Below, in pieces: positions 47,366-59,215 of a stretch of DNA of 64,000 nt. The translations under genes were made by a program, and so were the position numbers. The DNA is taken from assembly GCA_973895155.1 (NCBI GenBank), contig OZ316894.1, forward strand, positions 17,236,001-17,300,000, read 5' to 3'. The notes beneath the pieces are model-generated. The model was given only the letters and a program-made list of their open reading frames with translations, ran no database searches and was not told the DNA's origin. The stretch comes from Marsupella aquatica (taxonomy: Eukaryota; Marchantiophyta). Each line of letters starts with the position of its first letter. Position 1 is the stretch's first letter.

Positions 47366-49300
47366 GACCTGGGGAGGAGCCGTGGTGGCGATCGAGACGT
47401 TCCTGGCCTAGGTTGGAGCTCGGCAACTCTGCCTGGAGTGACAATTCTTGGCTAAACCCTAAACCCCCCCAGACGAACCTCCCCCAATTCCAATCTTCAG
47501 CAAAGATACCGAGAGCGGGATGCGCAATTGACCGCTTCTGCTATCATTCTACCTTACGGTGAAATGGCTGCACCATTTGCATACTGCCCAGAAGTTCTAT
47601 GCTGCGTTCGACATGACATTAGAGTTTGCCTCCTTGCCCTGTCCCTCCTGGTCGTACTGCATGAAATCTAAACATGTCTCTGTTCCGCTACACTACTACT
47701 ATTACTCGCCTGCTGTGCTTTGCCTCGCCCATCTGCTCCTCCTTTTCATCATCATGCTTGTCGACATCGTAGTCATTCTTTTTCTTCTTCTTGTTCTTCC
47801 CCTTCACCGCGAGTGGCTTCAGTCGAATAAACTCCAGCAAGCTGAAGACACGAACACGAAGGCGACGACCTGACGCAACTCCTCGCCAGCGACCGAGCCA
47901 CGCGACTAGAAGCACGTCGTCTGTGTCCTTCCTTTCCGTGAGAGAAGAAGAATCAAGCGCGCTTGACAGTTACTGCCTTTGCTTCTGCTGTGTCACAAAC
48001 TACTTACTCCTACTACTACTACTGCGCCTGTGGTTCCACGGCCCTCTTCATCGTCGCCACCGGACCGGAAGACAGGGTAAGATAATCCCGTAACACCGTA
48101 AGCAGCACTAGGGAGGAAGTTCGAACTTCTTATCCCCCGAAAGAAGATAGCAAAGATGGCAAGAAAACTCCCTCGAACCGCATGACACCGCACTACACCC
48201 TGCCTGCCTCCCTGCTCATGGTGCCTTTTCCTTCTCCACTTGCGTCAGTGCGTGCGTCACAAAATCGCCAACGTAGGCGAACCTCCGTGACCCGGCCTGA
48301 ACCAAAACAAAAAGCTCAAGACCTTCCGCCACTCAAAGACCGCAAATTCTCCAACGGCGTCGCAGCTCGAAACTCACTCGGCTGCCACCGATAATCGCAA
48401 CAACGGCAACGACATCGACATCGGCGGAAACATTTCAGGCCAGGGGAAGAAGAGGAAAAAGAAGAAGTAAAGGAGGAAAAAGACGACGCACGGAGAGGGA
48501 GGTCAAAAGGGTCGTCGCACAGCGGCGGAGGGGGAAAAAAACCACCACACATCTTCAGACCGTGCGCAGCACGAGCAAGCAGAAGAAGAAGAAGCAGCAG
48601 CAGCAGCACGAGGCTTCAGCCACTCCAGCCATCCTCTCGGACCGGCAAAAAGCCACCGATTTCTCGACCAATGCCCATGAAAAAAAAAACCCCACTGCGA
48701 TTGACGATGCAAAGACCAAAACTCCGCGACTCCCTGCCCTTTCCTGTGCTGCCTGTTCGTCGGTCTGTCTGGGATCATCACCATCGACGAGGCTCCACTC
48801 CCTCGCTCTAGCTCTCGCCCCACTTCCTCGATTTCTCTCGCTCCCTCGCTCTTCTCCATCACCTCTAACGGGAACGAGGATTTTCTCGTTTGGGTACGGC
48901 AGCGCCGGCATTACACTGTAAAGCATCTGAGTGGCGTGTAACCTACACATGTAAGTGTATCTGGCCCCACCCGCCTTCCCACATGTCCTGCTTTACCGCC
49001 CGCCCATACATGTAAAGACCAATGGTTGCGGCGCACCGCCTAGTGGGCTGAGGCTCACAATGCCGACGGTAACACTGTCATCAGCCAACGCTTGACAGGT
49101 CGCAAAGGGCGTGGTGGGTGTCAAAAGGCCTCCAACTTACACCTGCGCTCCTCCGCATCACGTAACCGCTTTTTCGATTCTTCTTTCTCTCTCCCTCCCC
49201 TCCTGCTGCTCCGTTGCTCCGGTCCGGTCCGGCCATGCCCCTATCGATCCCCATTATTAAAATATAACCGTGTCATCGGACTGTGTTGCAGCTTTGGTTT
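47366..49300. other. Upstream region of the BED gene, low-complexity and GC-rich
   Basis: The region is richer in G+C than its surroundings, with C/T-rich stretches (48.78-48.87 and 49.17-49.24 kb) and trinucleotide runs (GAAGAAGAAGCAGCAGCAG near 48580). It may be a long leader or promoter zone for the minus-strand gene. The open frames in it are runs of Leu, Lys or Ser made by the repeats, and I call none of them. Confidence 0.45.
47453..47465. promoter_or_regulatory. Telo-box-like motif upstream of the BED gene
   Basis: AAACCCTAAACC lies about 90 bp upstream of the BED-gene ATG. Plant telo-boxes (AAACCCTA) near transcription starts are tied to expression in dividing cells; a role here is inference. 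Confidence 0.35.
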
Positions 49301-52300
49301 TTGGTGTAGTTTGGTTTAAGGGTGTCTATCACACTGCCAAATAGACGGGAACGTTAAACTGGGACATGGTCTCAAGGGTACATGGTCTCAAAGGCAAAAG
49401 AACTCAATATTAATAGGGAAAGAGTCTTTCCATCCATTTTGGTGTTTTCATTTATTGTGTTTTTCGCCAGTGGGATCCTGTGTGTCGGGATTTGGCTTTT
49501 TTGTTCTTTGGGCAGTTTGATATTGCTCCATTCTCTTCAGTTTAATATGTTTGTCCAGTTTGGACTTCTTTTGTTTATTCTCCACTGGACATTGTTAGGC
49601 TCTTTTTGTCAAAAAATATATTTGTTAAACAATTGATACCGATCTCTTTTCTTTTGAGAAGCTTGGGTAAGATCCCTATCCTAAAATGTTTTTTCCCCAT
49701 CCCTTTTTGTAAAAGCTAGGGTAGGATCCCAATGTATTCTTTCTGTTTAAAGTCCGGGCCAATTTTATTGCTTTGCTCTGAGAGTACGACATGTGCATGC
49801 CACGCTATGATCTGGAGAATTGAACAACAATGGTGTCATCTGGGTACTGCCAGATTTTGGCTAAGGCGTTCTATTTATCCGTGTCTTTTTTGAAAGCACT
49901 GGTAGTATCTCTATCCCCCAAAAACTTTATCCCAAATGTTTTGCTCATATAAGTGAAGGGTCCATGTGTGTATGGCGAGGGTGCAGACTCCACCCTGCCC
50001 CTCGTGTCCAACGACTTGGGAGGTCGTTGGCTGGCTGGGCCAGAGTTGCATGGGGCAACTGCACCCTAACCCCTCACTCCCCACACCCTCTGGTTCCCAA
50101 TACCGGGCGCCTAAGTGCTACACACAGTCTATTGTCTTTACATTCTGATTCACTCGTTACAAAACAGGAGAGAAACACAACAACTCATCAAAGTTTGTTG
50201 CAAGAAATTGCACTCTCTATCAGAACATAAAATTGAGGTTTTGTGTACAGGATTGGAGGCTCAATTCCAAACAGGAGAGAACACAACAAACTCAACAAAG
50301 TATGTAGCAACAGATTGTGTTGTATGAGAACATAAATTGAGGCTTTGTGGACAGGACAATCCAAGAATTATCAAAGCTTGTTAGGCATCATATTGCAGGA
50401 GGAAAATTGCCTCATTGGAGAGACCACAGACTATTCATCTATCCAGAAGATTGTCCACTTTAATTTACAATGGTCCATTCATATTCAGGATTTTCTGGAT
50501 CACTCATACATTGAAGAGAAGGAATGCCTCGTTGGATTCAGTAGTTTTCTATTGAACCCATCTCCTAGAGCAGTTGGTTATTGCTGGATTTGCTGTCATC
50601 TCCAGAATGGTCCATAGAGCTCTCAATGGGTCCTCAAACCATTCCACAACAGATAGTATGAGTGCGTCGGGAACAATGGGAGCTATGGCGCCAGCAGGAG
50701 TAGGAGCACCAGCTATGGTGGAAGCAACAATGTGGACCTTGAAGCCACCTCAAAGCTGTGGCGGGAGCTGCGTCCACTAGCAATTTTGTGCAAGGCACGG
50801 TCGTGAGAGGCAGACGAACCCGCATCGGTCACCGCAGTCAGGTCCACTCTGTTGGGCTGGGTCAGCCATGGATTGAGTTAGTGGGCGGTTCTGGAGGGCA
50901 AATGACTTGGGCAGGCCCGTGGCCCACAAGGGGCAAGGGTACCCCGCAAGGAGTGGGTGGGCTTGCCATCCTCCTCCCGCCCCACTCTACTCGCACCCCC
51001 TGTATGGCAATGGCCCAGTGTCCTTGGGGCATCTGTGAGGCTGCTCACTCCCTCACCATACCCACATGGAACCCTGCTCTAAATCAGGTGATGGATAGAT
51101 GGAGTAGAGAGAGCATGACTTTGGCTAGGTTCAGTGTGTCTGTTGGGTGCTGACTCTGTTCTTGGAGTTGACTTTAGTCAATATTTTAATACCATGTTTT
51201 CATTCATTATCCCCTTCCGAAAGTAATGTTGTCATACTACAGTACGTAAAAAAGAAATACTGCCAAAGAGCATCTTTGTGGTACCTTCTCATGTGGGCCA
51301 TGGGATCTACCCGACCTACTGTGGACTGTCTTATTTTATTGTTGCCATAGATATACTAGAATTATTATGCGTAATTATTGATTGTTGATATGGGAAACTA
51401 TTCACGCATATGGGTTCTAATAATAAGTACTGTAAATTTTTTCAAGTCTAAAACCTCCTAAGATATTTTAATGCATCCATAATCTATTTGATGAAGAAAT
51501 GCTCCCGGAAATCATTGTATCAGTTTGAAGGATGACATTCCACGTGTCCTCGTCCCATACGAAGACATTTTTGTAACAAGGATACCCACTAATTTTCATC
51601 AGTTCTCTATCAAAAATGACAACGCTTACTTTTATTCTTCTGCCTGTCTTTTTTGGAGGCAACTTCTTTGGAATAGATGACAACTTTTACTCACCCACAA
51701 GAGTAAAGCACCAATGCTTGTCCATCCACAAAAGATACAAAGTAATTAGAAAAAGTACAAAGCATCTCAAACCTAACCAGCCTCCATTTCCACTCCTGTC
51801 TGATTTGATAGAACCTATGTCTATTTGTTTCTTTGTCAAGCCGCCTCCATATTGCAATCCTATCCAAACCAGTGTTGATACAAGCTATGGAGATCTTTCC
51901 TTGTCAAAATTGTTGCTGGCTTTTTGCCCTTTCAACCACTGCTGCTATTATAAAAAGGGCCTGCCCCTAAAATCTCACTGTTCACTTTCCTAGGTGAACA
52001 GCAGACTGAGATTTACCCTGCTGGCTGTATCACTCACTTCCATCATAGGACCGTGTACCTTACAAATGACTTTTGATGTTTACTTAGATAAATAAGAACT
52101 CGTTTTAGATGCGGTTATTTGTAAAGATTTGATCCCAAATCTCTGTTTGAAGCTTGATAGCGCGTATGGTGAACTGATGCTCTGTCATATGTACATGATT
52201 GTACTTTTTGTGAAATGAATCATGCAAGATACCTGGGATACACTAGTGACACCAAATTTGCACAAAAGATAATTCATTATTGAAAATATGTGATGCTCCC

Positions 52301-53211
52301 ATGGACTACAAGGTTGGGCTTTGAGAACCCCATGGACCACATTTCCTAAATTTTAAGTTCAATTGTTAGAACTTGATGTTCATAAATTCAAATATTTTCT
52401 GGTTTTAAGGATGTGCTAGAGGAATAGGTAAGCTACACCTTCATCAAAATGACAATGAATTTTTGGCCATGTTAGTTGAGTTATTCATCTCCAAATGTGG
52501 AAGGGTAAATTCTACTAGATTGCTTTTCATGTAGAAACTGGAATCTCGAGGAATTATCTAGGTCATTGTAATATTCTATGAAATGTAGAAAACGTAATGG
52601 TATTGAGATGGGCATACACGAACCTGATCCCAAAGCAACTTTATAGAATTATAGGGGAACTTGTGAATTCGGGAGACGTGTAGTTCTCTTTAATAGGTCT
52701 GTGATTACTGTAGTAGTTAAGGGACAAGGTCGGTATTGTGGTTGACCAGATCTCTCCTCGACAGTGTCAACAAACACTCCTCCTGATGACATGTGGGAGC
52801 TTTTAGAAACACACTTACAAGAGAACTTTTTAACTTTGCATGTATATAAAGAAAAAGGGATGAGGTGGGCTGAACTTGACACACGCCTATCATGTGGAAT
52901 GGAATCTTGATTGGTGATTCCAGTCCCCCTCAAGTTTAGCAAGCACTGTTGAAAAGATGATGTAGACATAATAAGTTGTGATATTAATAATTAGTGGGAT
53001 CAAAAGCTACTCTTCAGAGCCTAGGATCAAAAGCGAATCCTCTAGGCAACTCTGGGTTCTACCAAAAGTTGGAGGTGAGGGTGAAAAATAGAGATTAGCG
53101 GGGCTGGGGCAGTTTTAGAATGTTCTGGCCTCTATTTATGTTAATGAAACTATTATAGTCAACTACATGTGAGTGATTTTACGTCACATTTAAATGACTA
53201 CATAACATATT
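49301..53211. other. Intergenic, A/T-rich, no recognised gene
   Basis: It includes a ~107-bp tandem duplication at about 50164-50366. Short frames around 49382-49636 (hydrophobic) and 51616-51993 have no recognisable family, and I see no promoter or splice arrangement for them. Confidence 0.45.
50164..50366 (+). repeat. ~107-bp tandem duplication
   Basis: AACAGGAGAGAA, CACAACAA, TCAACAAAGT/TCATCAAAGT, GAACATAAA(A)TTGAGG and TTTGTGxACAGGA occur in the same order from about 50164 and again from about 50272. Confidence 0.8.
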
Positions 53212-55050
53212 CGACTGAAGGTGGCTCTCCCCCAGGATGCGGATAATGTAGAGCCATGGTGCCAAAAACAAAAAGGTCATTAGTGGTCGAAGTATCCCAT
53301 TGGCAGGGATGCTCTAAGGAGCCAAAAAGATACAGTAGTCATTGATTTTTATGGCAGTAAAGAATCTTACTGAGTTTGAAACTTTGAATCAACAACTCTT
53401 CTACGAGTGAGATTGTACAAGGTCGCCCTCTCAAAAATGGCCCTTCTACGATAAACTACAAAATGCAAAATATCACTCTAGCGAGGGTAATAGTAGGCAA
53501 GAAAGGACAAGGCTGTTTCTTTCTTGGAGACATCTGAACTAGGGTCATTAAGCTTGGCCTATGTCCGTGTCAGAACCACCTAAGACCAAAAGTTTAATTA
53601 GACTCCACCCTATTGCATCCATGTCCTTGTCATTTATTTGGCTTTTGCTCTTTGCGTTTTGTTGGAAGCTTGAATACTAAACCGTCATTGTTCCTTTGAA
53701 AAAAACCTCGCCCCTCTTCTCTTTAGCAGGACTGACTTGCTCGATGCATACGTTTTGCTTGCCAATAGAAGTTGCTTTGGTGCCACATCCAAGCAACATC
53801 CTTTGGACATCAATGTCCCACTTGGAGATTTGGTTACGATGCTAGATGTGTATCATTAGATCATCAGGCTATTTGCACTTGTAAGTTTTTATTTCTCATA
53901 TTTTCTACTTCGTAGATTTTGGGGGTTTGTATTTGGTCTCTTCTTTTGAGTTTTGGCTTTGTCTCTTTAGAACTCTTTTGCTTATACTCAGGTGTACTTG
54001 TTTGGCCTTTTCTGTAAATTGGTACTTTTTCCACCTTGGAGACAAACAGACAATCAAAAAGGAAGACCTACCCAAACATGATACTCAGCAAGTTGAGTCC
54101 CTGGAAAATCATTTATGGCATGGACTGTCAGCTGCCCCTCGACTGCCCACAAAAAAAGTAAATAATTATATGTTTTGTCTAAGTGTAAGGAGCTTTGTCT
54201 GAAGCCCACTCTGGGTGTGGCTTGTGTAACAAGCATTGCACCTAGGGGGTTTTGAACCCAATTCTCCACCTCACCACACAGATGTTTGGACCACAATCCC
54301 CACAGCTTATTGGACTGGAATAGAGGTCCCACTCTTGATATTTATATTAATATCATTTGCGCACAATTTGGGTGGACAGCCTGAAAGTGTTGTAAGTGAC
54401 ATTCCAGGGATCCATTGCCAGTATCTGCTTTCATTAAATTACACCCGCTTTAGTTGAAAATTAACAATTAAAAGGTACATTCAAGACAAAAATATATATA
54501 TGCAAGTTAGACCCACCCCAACAGAGGGGTCTCTGGTTCCATAGAATTACACTCACTTTAGTTCCAATCAACAATGCCTCTAATTTACTTTGTAAGTGAA
54601 ATTTTGCCACTGAGATTGGAGCTACATGCAATCCTTCGTAATTCACATTTCTATGAGAAGCTTTGACTGTCAAAGAATCTATGTGGGATGTGTAGTGTTA
54701 ACGTTTATTAAACCAAGCCGCCACGATTAAAGCGGCCCTGCTCCTGAGCAACCAATGTTTGAATGTTAAGGTAACTGCCCGGCACAGAACCCTTGGAACC
54801 GGCCTTGAACCTAGAAATCTATTTTGGTGATTTCTCAATATGTGGGCTATTTTTAAATGTGGTTTCTGCTGGAAAGCGTATCTCAATTCGATCTACATGT
54901 TGAGCCGTAGATCACGCCCATGGGGAAATAATGAGATGCCACTTGTAATCAGAAATTCACAAACAGAAGCTATGCTCTTCAGTATACTTGATTATAGTAT
55001 ATGTGCAATGAGTACTAATGTACATATTACCTGGAGTACTTTATAAAAGA
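53212..55050 (+). repeat. ~1.9-kb tandem duplication, unit 1
   Basis: The unit starts CGACTGAAGGTGGCTCTCC and matches 55113-56630 in order: AGTATCCCATTGGCAGGG, CTACGAGTGAGATTGTA, ATATCACTC, TAGTAGGCAAGAAAG, TGTCCCACTTGGAGA, GAGATGCCACTTGTAATC and GATTATAGTAT. It has about 345 bp (roughly 54075-54420) that unit 2 lacks. No coding frame is conserved between the two units, which argues against a gene. Confidence 0.85.
54075..54420 (+). repeat. Unit-1-specific insertion, possibly a small mobile element
   Basis: Comparison of the two duplicated units shows extra sequence in unit 1 between AAAxGGAAGAC and the CATTAAATTACACCCGC part. It contains GGGTTTTGAACCCA, which loosely resembles a Pol III B box of plant SINEs, and has CTACCCAAA near one end and TTTGGGTGG near the other. 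Ends and target duplication are not defined. Confidence 0.35.
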
Positions 55051-55112
55051 GCTTCTTATTGTGTAAAGATGAGTAAGTTTACTTCAAATTTAGTTCACTA
55101 GACAACATTAAT

Positions 55113-56630
55113 CGACTGAAGGTGGCTCTCCACCAGGATGCGGATAAAATAGAGCCATCATGCCAAAACAAAAAGGTCATTGTTGGTGGAAGTATCCCAT
55201 TGGCAGGGATGCTCTAAGAAGCCAAACAAATTCAACATTCATTGTTTTCATGTAAGTTAAGAATCTTTACTTAGTCTAATCAACAACTCTTCTACGAGTG
55301 AGATTGTAACTACAATGTAGCCCTTACAACTATGGCGATTCTATTATAAGCTTCAAAACTCCAAAATATCACTCGAGCTTAGAGGGTACTAGTAGGCAAG
55401 AAAGTACAAGGTTGTTAATTTCTTGGAAGCATCTTAAAGAGACTCATTAAGCTCGGCCTATGCCTGTGTCATAACTACCAAACGCCAAAAGTTCACTGAG
55501 ACTGAGACTCCACCCTCTTGGATCCAACTCCTTCTCATTTGTTGGCTTTTGCCCTTTGCCTTTTTAGGAAGCTTGTATAATAAAGCCTCATTGTTCCGTG
55601 TTTGAAAAGAAAACTCACCCATCTTATCTTTTGAAGGCCTGGCATGCTCCATGCATGCATTTTACTTGTCAGTAAAAGCTGCTTTAGTGCCGCATCTACA
55701 CAAAGTCCTTTGGACATCCATGTCCCACTTGGAGACTTTGTTACGGCATTAGATGTGGACCATTAGATCATCACACTATTTGCACTAGTATATCTTTATT
55801 TCTCATATTTTACACTTTCTAGTTTTGGGGGGCTTGCATCTGGCCTCTTCTTACAAGTTTAAGGTTTGCCCTCTCCAGAACTCTTTTGCTTTTACTCCTT
55901 GTACTTTGTTTGGCCATTTTTTGTAAATCGGTAGTTCTTTACTCTGAAGACAAACAAACAATCAGAAAGGAAGACACACCCCAACTCACTGGTCTCTGTT
56001 TTCATAAAACTACAACTCTAGTTAAATTGACAATTAAAAGGGCATCCAAGACAAACAAATGCAAGTAAGTTAGAGCCACACAAACACAGGGGTCTCTGGG
56101 GTCATAGAAATACACCCACTTTAGTTCCAATCAATAATGCCTATAAATTGCTTTGTAAGTGAGATTTTGCTACCGAGATTGAAAGCTACATGCAATCCTT
56201 CATAAATTACATCTCTATTAGAAACTTTGAGCTGTCAAAGAATCTCTCCATGTATGTTGTAATGTTAATGTTTATTAAACCACAGCCGCCACTATGAAAA
56301 GGCCCTTGCCCCTACCTGCCCACCACAATTTTTCAAAGTGACGTATAGACCTCGCAGACTCTCCCACTCACTGCCCGTCATGGGATCCTTGGACCCTAGA
56401 AATGTCTTTTGGATTCTTAAACATGTGGATTAATTTTAGATTTAGCTTTTGGTCGAAATTAGGTTCAGGTAGATCTACATTCTGAGCCGTAGATCATTCC
56501 TAAGGTGAACTAATTAGATGCCACTTGTAATCAGAAAAACCACAAAAGTAAGCTATGCTTGTTAGTATACACGATTATAGTATGTGTGAAATGAGTACTA
56601 CATGTTACCCAGAGCACTTTATGAAAAGCT
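55113..56630 (+). repeat. ~1.9-kb tandem duplication, unit 2 (shorter)
   Basis: See unit 1 for shared blocks. Divergence is considerable by eye, so the duplication is old. The unit has one stretch of its own near 56300-56390 (CCTACCTGCCCACC onward). Confidence 0.85.
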
Positions 56631-57249
56631 GGTGGTTTAAAAGGAATTTCCAAGGCAAAAAGAAATGTCAAAGGATCCTTGTCTTGGGTTTATTATTCAA
56701 ACCCATACTACAGTAGTAGAAGGGCCTACAATGACCAGGCAAAAATACAAAATAAAAGGGACAATGGTATTTTAACTTTGATCCACCCACTCTACAGTCT
56801 ACACCGTAGTGCAAATAGTTACTGTCCCCACCGTTAAACAATGCTGAGCTCAACATTGTACGCCGTTGACAAAAGATACAATAAGCCAAACGGGGGCCCC
56901 AAGAAACCTTTTGCAGAGTCTGAGGTAGGCGTTACATCTCCCACACAAATAGTAATCATACTCCCTGGAATATGCTCAAACTTAATTATCTTTACATTGA
57001 ACAGTGCCCATCTTGTGGCGTGTTACATAGTCCTTTTAGGGATAGACTTTGAAAATTGATCCATGAAATAAACATGCAAAAGCAAATCTGAGGATTAGCT
57101 AAAGAGGATAAAATAAAGTAAAAGTATGAGGAGTGGCTGGCTACAGGTCCTACACAAGAGGCAACATACATCATTCTGAAGTAACCACCACGCAAATTGG
57201 GGGGAGGGGGGAAGATTTATCCCTAATAAATTACTAGCTCAATACCAGT

Positions 57250-57445
57250 GAGTTTGTACAAACGATGTCCTTGCCTAGAAGATGTCATTTGCAAAAAGAA
57301 TGTTCTTGCATAAAAGATGTCATTTGTGGAATAGATGTTTTTGTGCAACAGACATTGTTATGTGAAGATGTTTTTTATCCAAGGGAGGACATTGGGTAAA
57401 AGATGTTTGCATTGCGCAAAGATGACTCTTTGTAAACGATGTCAT
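57250..57445 (+). repeat. Degenerate array around AAAGATGTCATTTG
   Basis: AGATGTCATTTGxxxAA and related GATGTxxTTG words recur every 20-40 bp. It resembles in composition the array at 58940-59215 and may share origin with it. Confidence 0.6.
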
Positions 57446-57794
57446 CTCTGCCCCATCAATGTGCAAGAGTCACATTAGAACTTCATTCTGGTGTTTGTTT
57501 GTTTTGGCCTAGTTTTCTATTGTAACTTAGATTTTCTACCCCCTGCAAAAAAATGCTGTCCTTCTCTCTCCCCAGAAGGAAAAAAAGCCACACCACACAA
57601 CAACTGAAAAACAATTATGACCTAATGTAACAATATAACAACCCCGCCCTCAACTACTCCCCCCCAACCTCCTGATAAAATGGAAAGAGGTAAAACCTTT
57701 CTAAAAATGGTTGAAATTAATTTGGGAAACAAAAATTCCTAAGTGCTTGTCCTTCTTGCCTAGCTGTCATACCTATTAGGGTTAGTCATACCTG

Positions 57795-58066
57795 TTAGGG
57801 TTAACTCTAGAACCACTTGCGATCCAAAATAAAGTCTTTTTGATAAAAAATAATTAATTTTGTTTAAAGCATACGAGGCAAAAGATTGTATTATAAACTC
57901 ATATTTACAATATATTATCTAATATATACCTTTTATAAAGTAAAATAGATCTTGATATTGAAAATAGAGAATTTTTATGGAAAATTTTTTGTTTATAAAA
58001 TAGGTGTATTGATATCAGGCTAGGATCATACATAGTACTCAAAAATATACACTAAGTTAAACTCCC
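57795..58066 (+). mobile_element. MITE-like element, diverged copy
   Basis: It is homologous to 62558-62846: GAACCACxTGCxATCCAAAATA, TATTATAAACTCATATTTA, TATAAAGTAAAATAG, ATATTGAAAATAGAGAAT and AATATACACTxAGTTAA in the same order. Its ends (AGGGTTAACT and AGTTAAACTCCC) are decayed inverted repeats. Confidence 0.75.
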
Positions 58067-58158
58067 AATTTAAGGCCGATCATACTTCAGATTCATCAGT
58101 GGGAGGCAAGATCACTCCACTTTTGCTTCACATTGTTCCCACAAGCTCTTGTGTGTGG

Positions 58159-58503
58159 TGTTAGGATTTACTCTTAGGTCTAGATTTACGACTGTACCGT
58201 AGTTAAGGCTAACCTTAGTTGCAGACTTGGTTAGGTTAGTCATGCTGTGCACACTCTATAACCAAGTGGTGTTTGCTTGGAGAGGTGGAACTCAAGCTCA
58301 TTCTTACGGAGCTAGTTGAGAGATAGAGAGAGCTTGTGTTGTGGATGTTTGGTATGGCCTGTCGGCCTGGAGTGCAGTAAAGCTCTTGTGTGTTCCCGTA
58401 GACGTAACCTCATGAGGAGATGAACCACGTATCTCTCTGAGTCGACTCTTGTGCGTTGGATGGTTCATGGGCTTGCCGTTGCGATTGTCGTCGATGCTCA
58501 ACA
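58159..58503 (+). mobile_element. Solo LTR, TGTTAGG...CTCAACA family, copy 2
   Basis: 345 bp from TGTTAGGATTTACTC to GCTCAACA, flanked by perfect TGTGG duplications (58154-58158, 58504-58508). It aligns along its length with 41883-42225, sharing GGTGTTTGCTTGG, TCTTGTGTGTTCCCGT and TGCGATTGT. No coding part is attached. Confidence 0.9.
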
Positions 58504-58939
58504 TGTGGAGACTCTTCATGGAGGCGAGCATGGACCTCCAACTAACTTCACTGGGTTGTCTGCAAGCCCAGTGCATTGTTGAAGTTGTTTTGTGAGGTTG
58601 CAATGCTGGTCAAAGCTCATGACTCATTCCCTCTCCTATTAAGAGTGATCCTGCCCCACATTGTCAACACATGGTCCACTATGACAAGCCCGAACCATTT
58701 GGAGCTTGGCCAGGCTTGCATGATAGTTGTCCACAGACATCACAAAAATCATTCAGGGTAATTTTGATGTTTATGAAATATAGAGTTAGATTGATGTAAA
58801 TTTCTACATGTGCTTGATATTATTTCTATGATACCTGATCAATAATGTTCACCTAATTATTAGATATAATCACATTGTCATTCAGAATACATATACATTT
58901 ATTAATATAAACAAGAGTGTTATACAAAAACCAGCCCTA

Positions 58940-59215
58940 TGCCTGTGCTTTGCACAAAAGATGCTTTGGGGACAAAAGATGGTGAGACGAGGAAAGATGT
59001 CACGGAGAGAAAAATTGTCAAGGGTGAGGGAAACATGTTGTGGTGTGATGAAGATGTCAAAGTGCAAACAAGATAGCGAGATGAGAAAAGATGTTGAAGG
59101 TGAGAAAAGATTTTGAGGAGAAAAAAGGAGCTTTGAGTAGATAAAATATGCCAAGGTGAGATAAAAATATCAATGTGAGAAAAAGATGACGATGTGAGAA
59201 ACATATTTGCTTCCA
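58940..59215 (+). repeat. Degenerate minisatellite, purine-rich GAGAAAAGATG type
   Basis: GTGAGAxAAAGATGTCAAxG-like words repeat roughly every 20 bp for about 270 bp. The strong purine bias gives long frames on the minus strand rich in Ser, Phe and Leu that are not called. Confidence 0.75.

Noticed and set aside
47688-48950. Poly-Leu, poly-Lys and Ser-rich frames upstream of the BED gene
   Set aside because: They come from trinucleotide and C/T-rich low-complexity DNA and overlap each other on both strands.
49382-49636. Hydrophobic 84-codon frame that could look like a membrane protein
   Set aside because: T-rich DNA gives hydrophobic residues by composition; no family match or gene structure.
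51616-51993. 125-codon open frame
   Set aside because: No recognised domain; the opposite strand is also partly open; no supporting signals.
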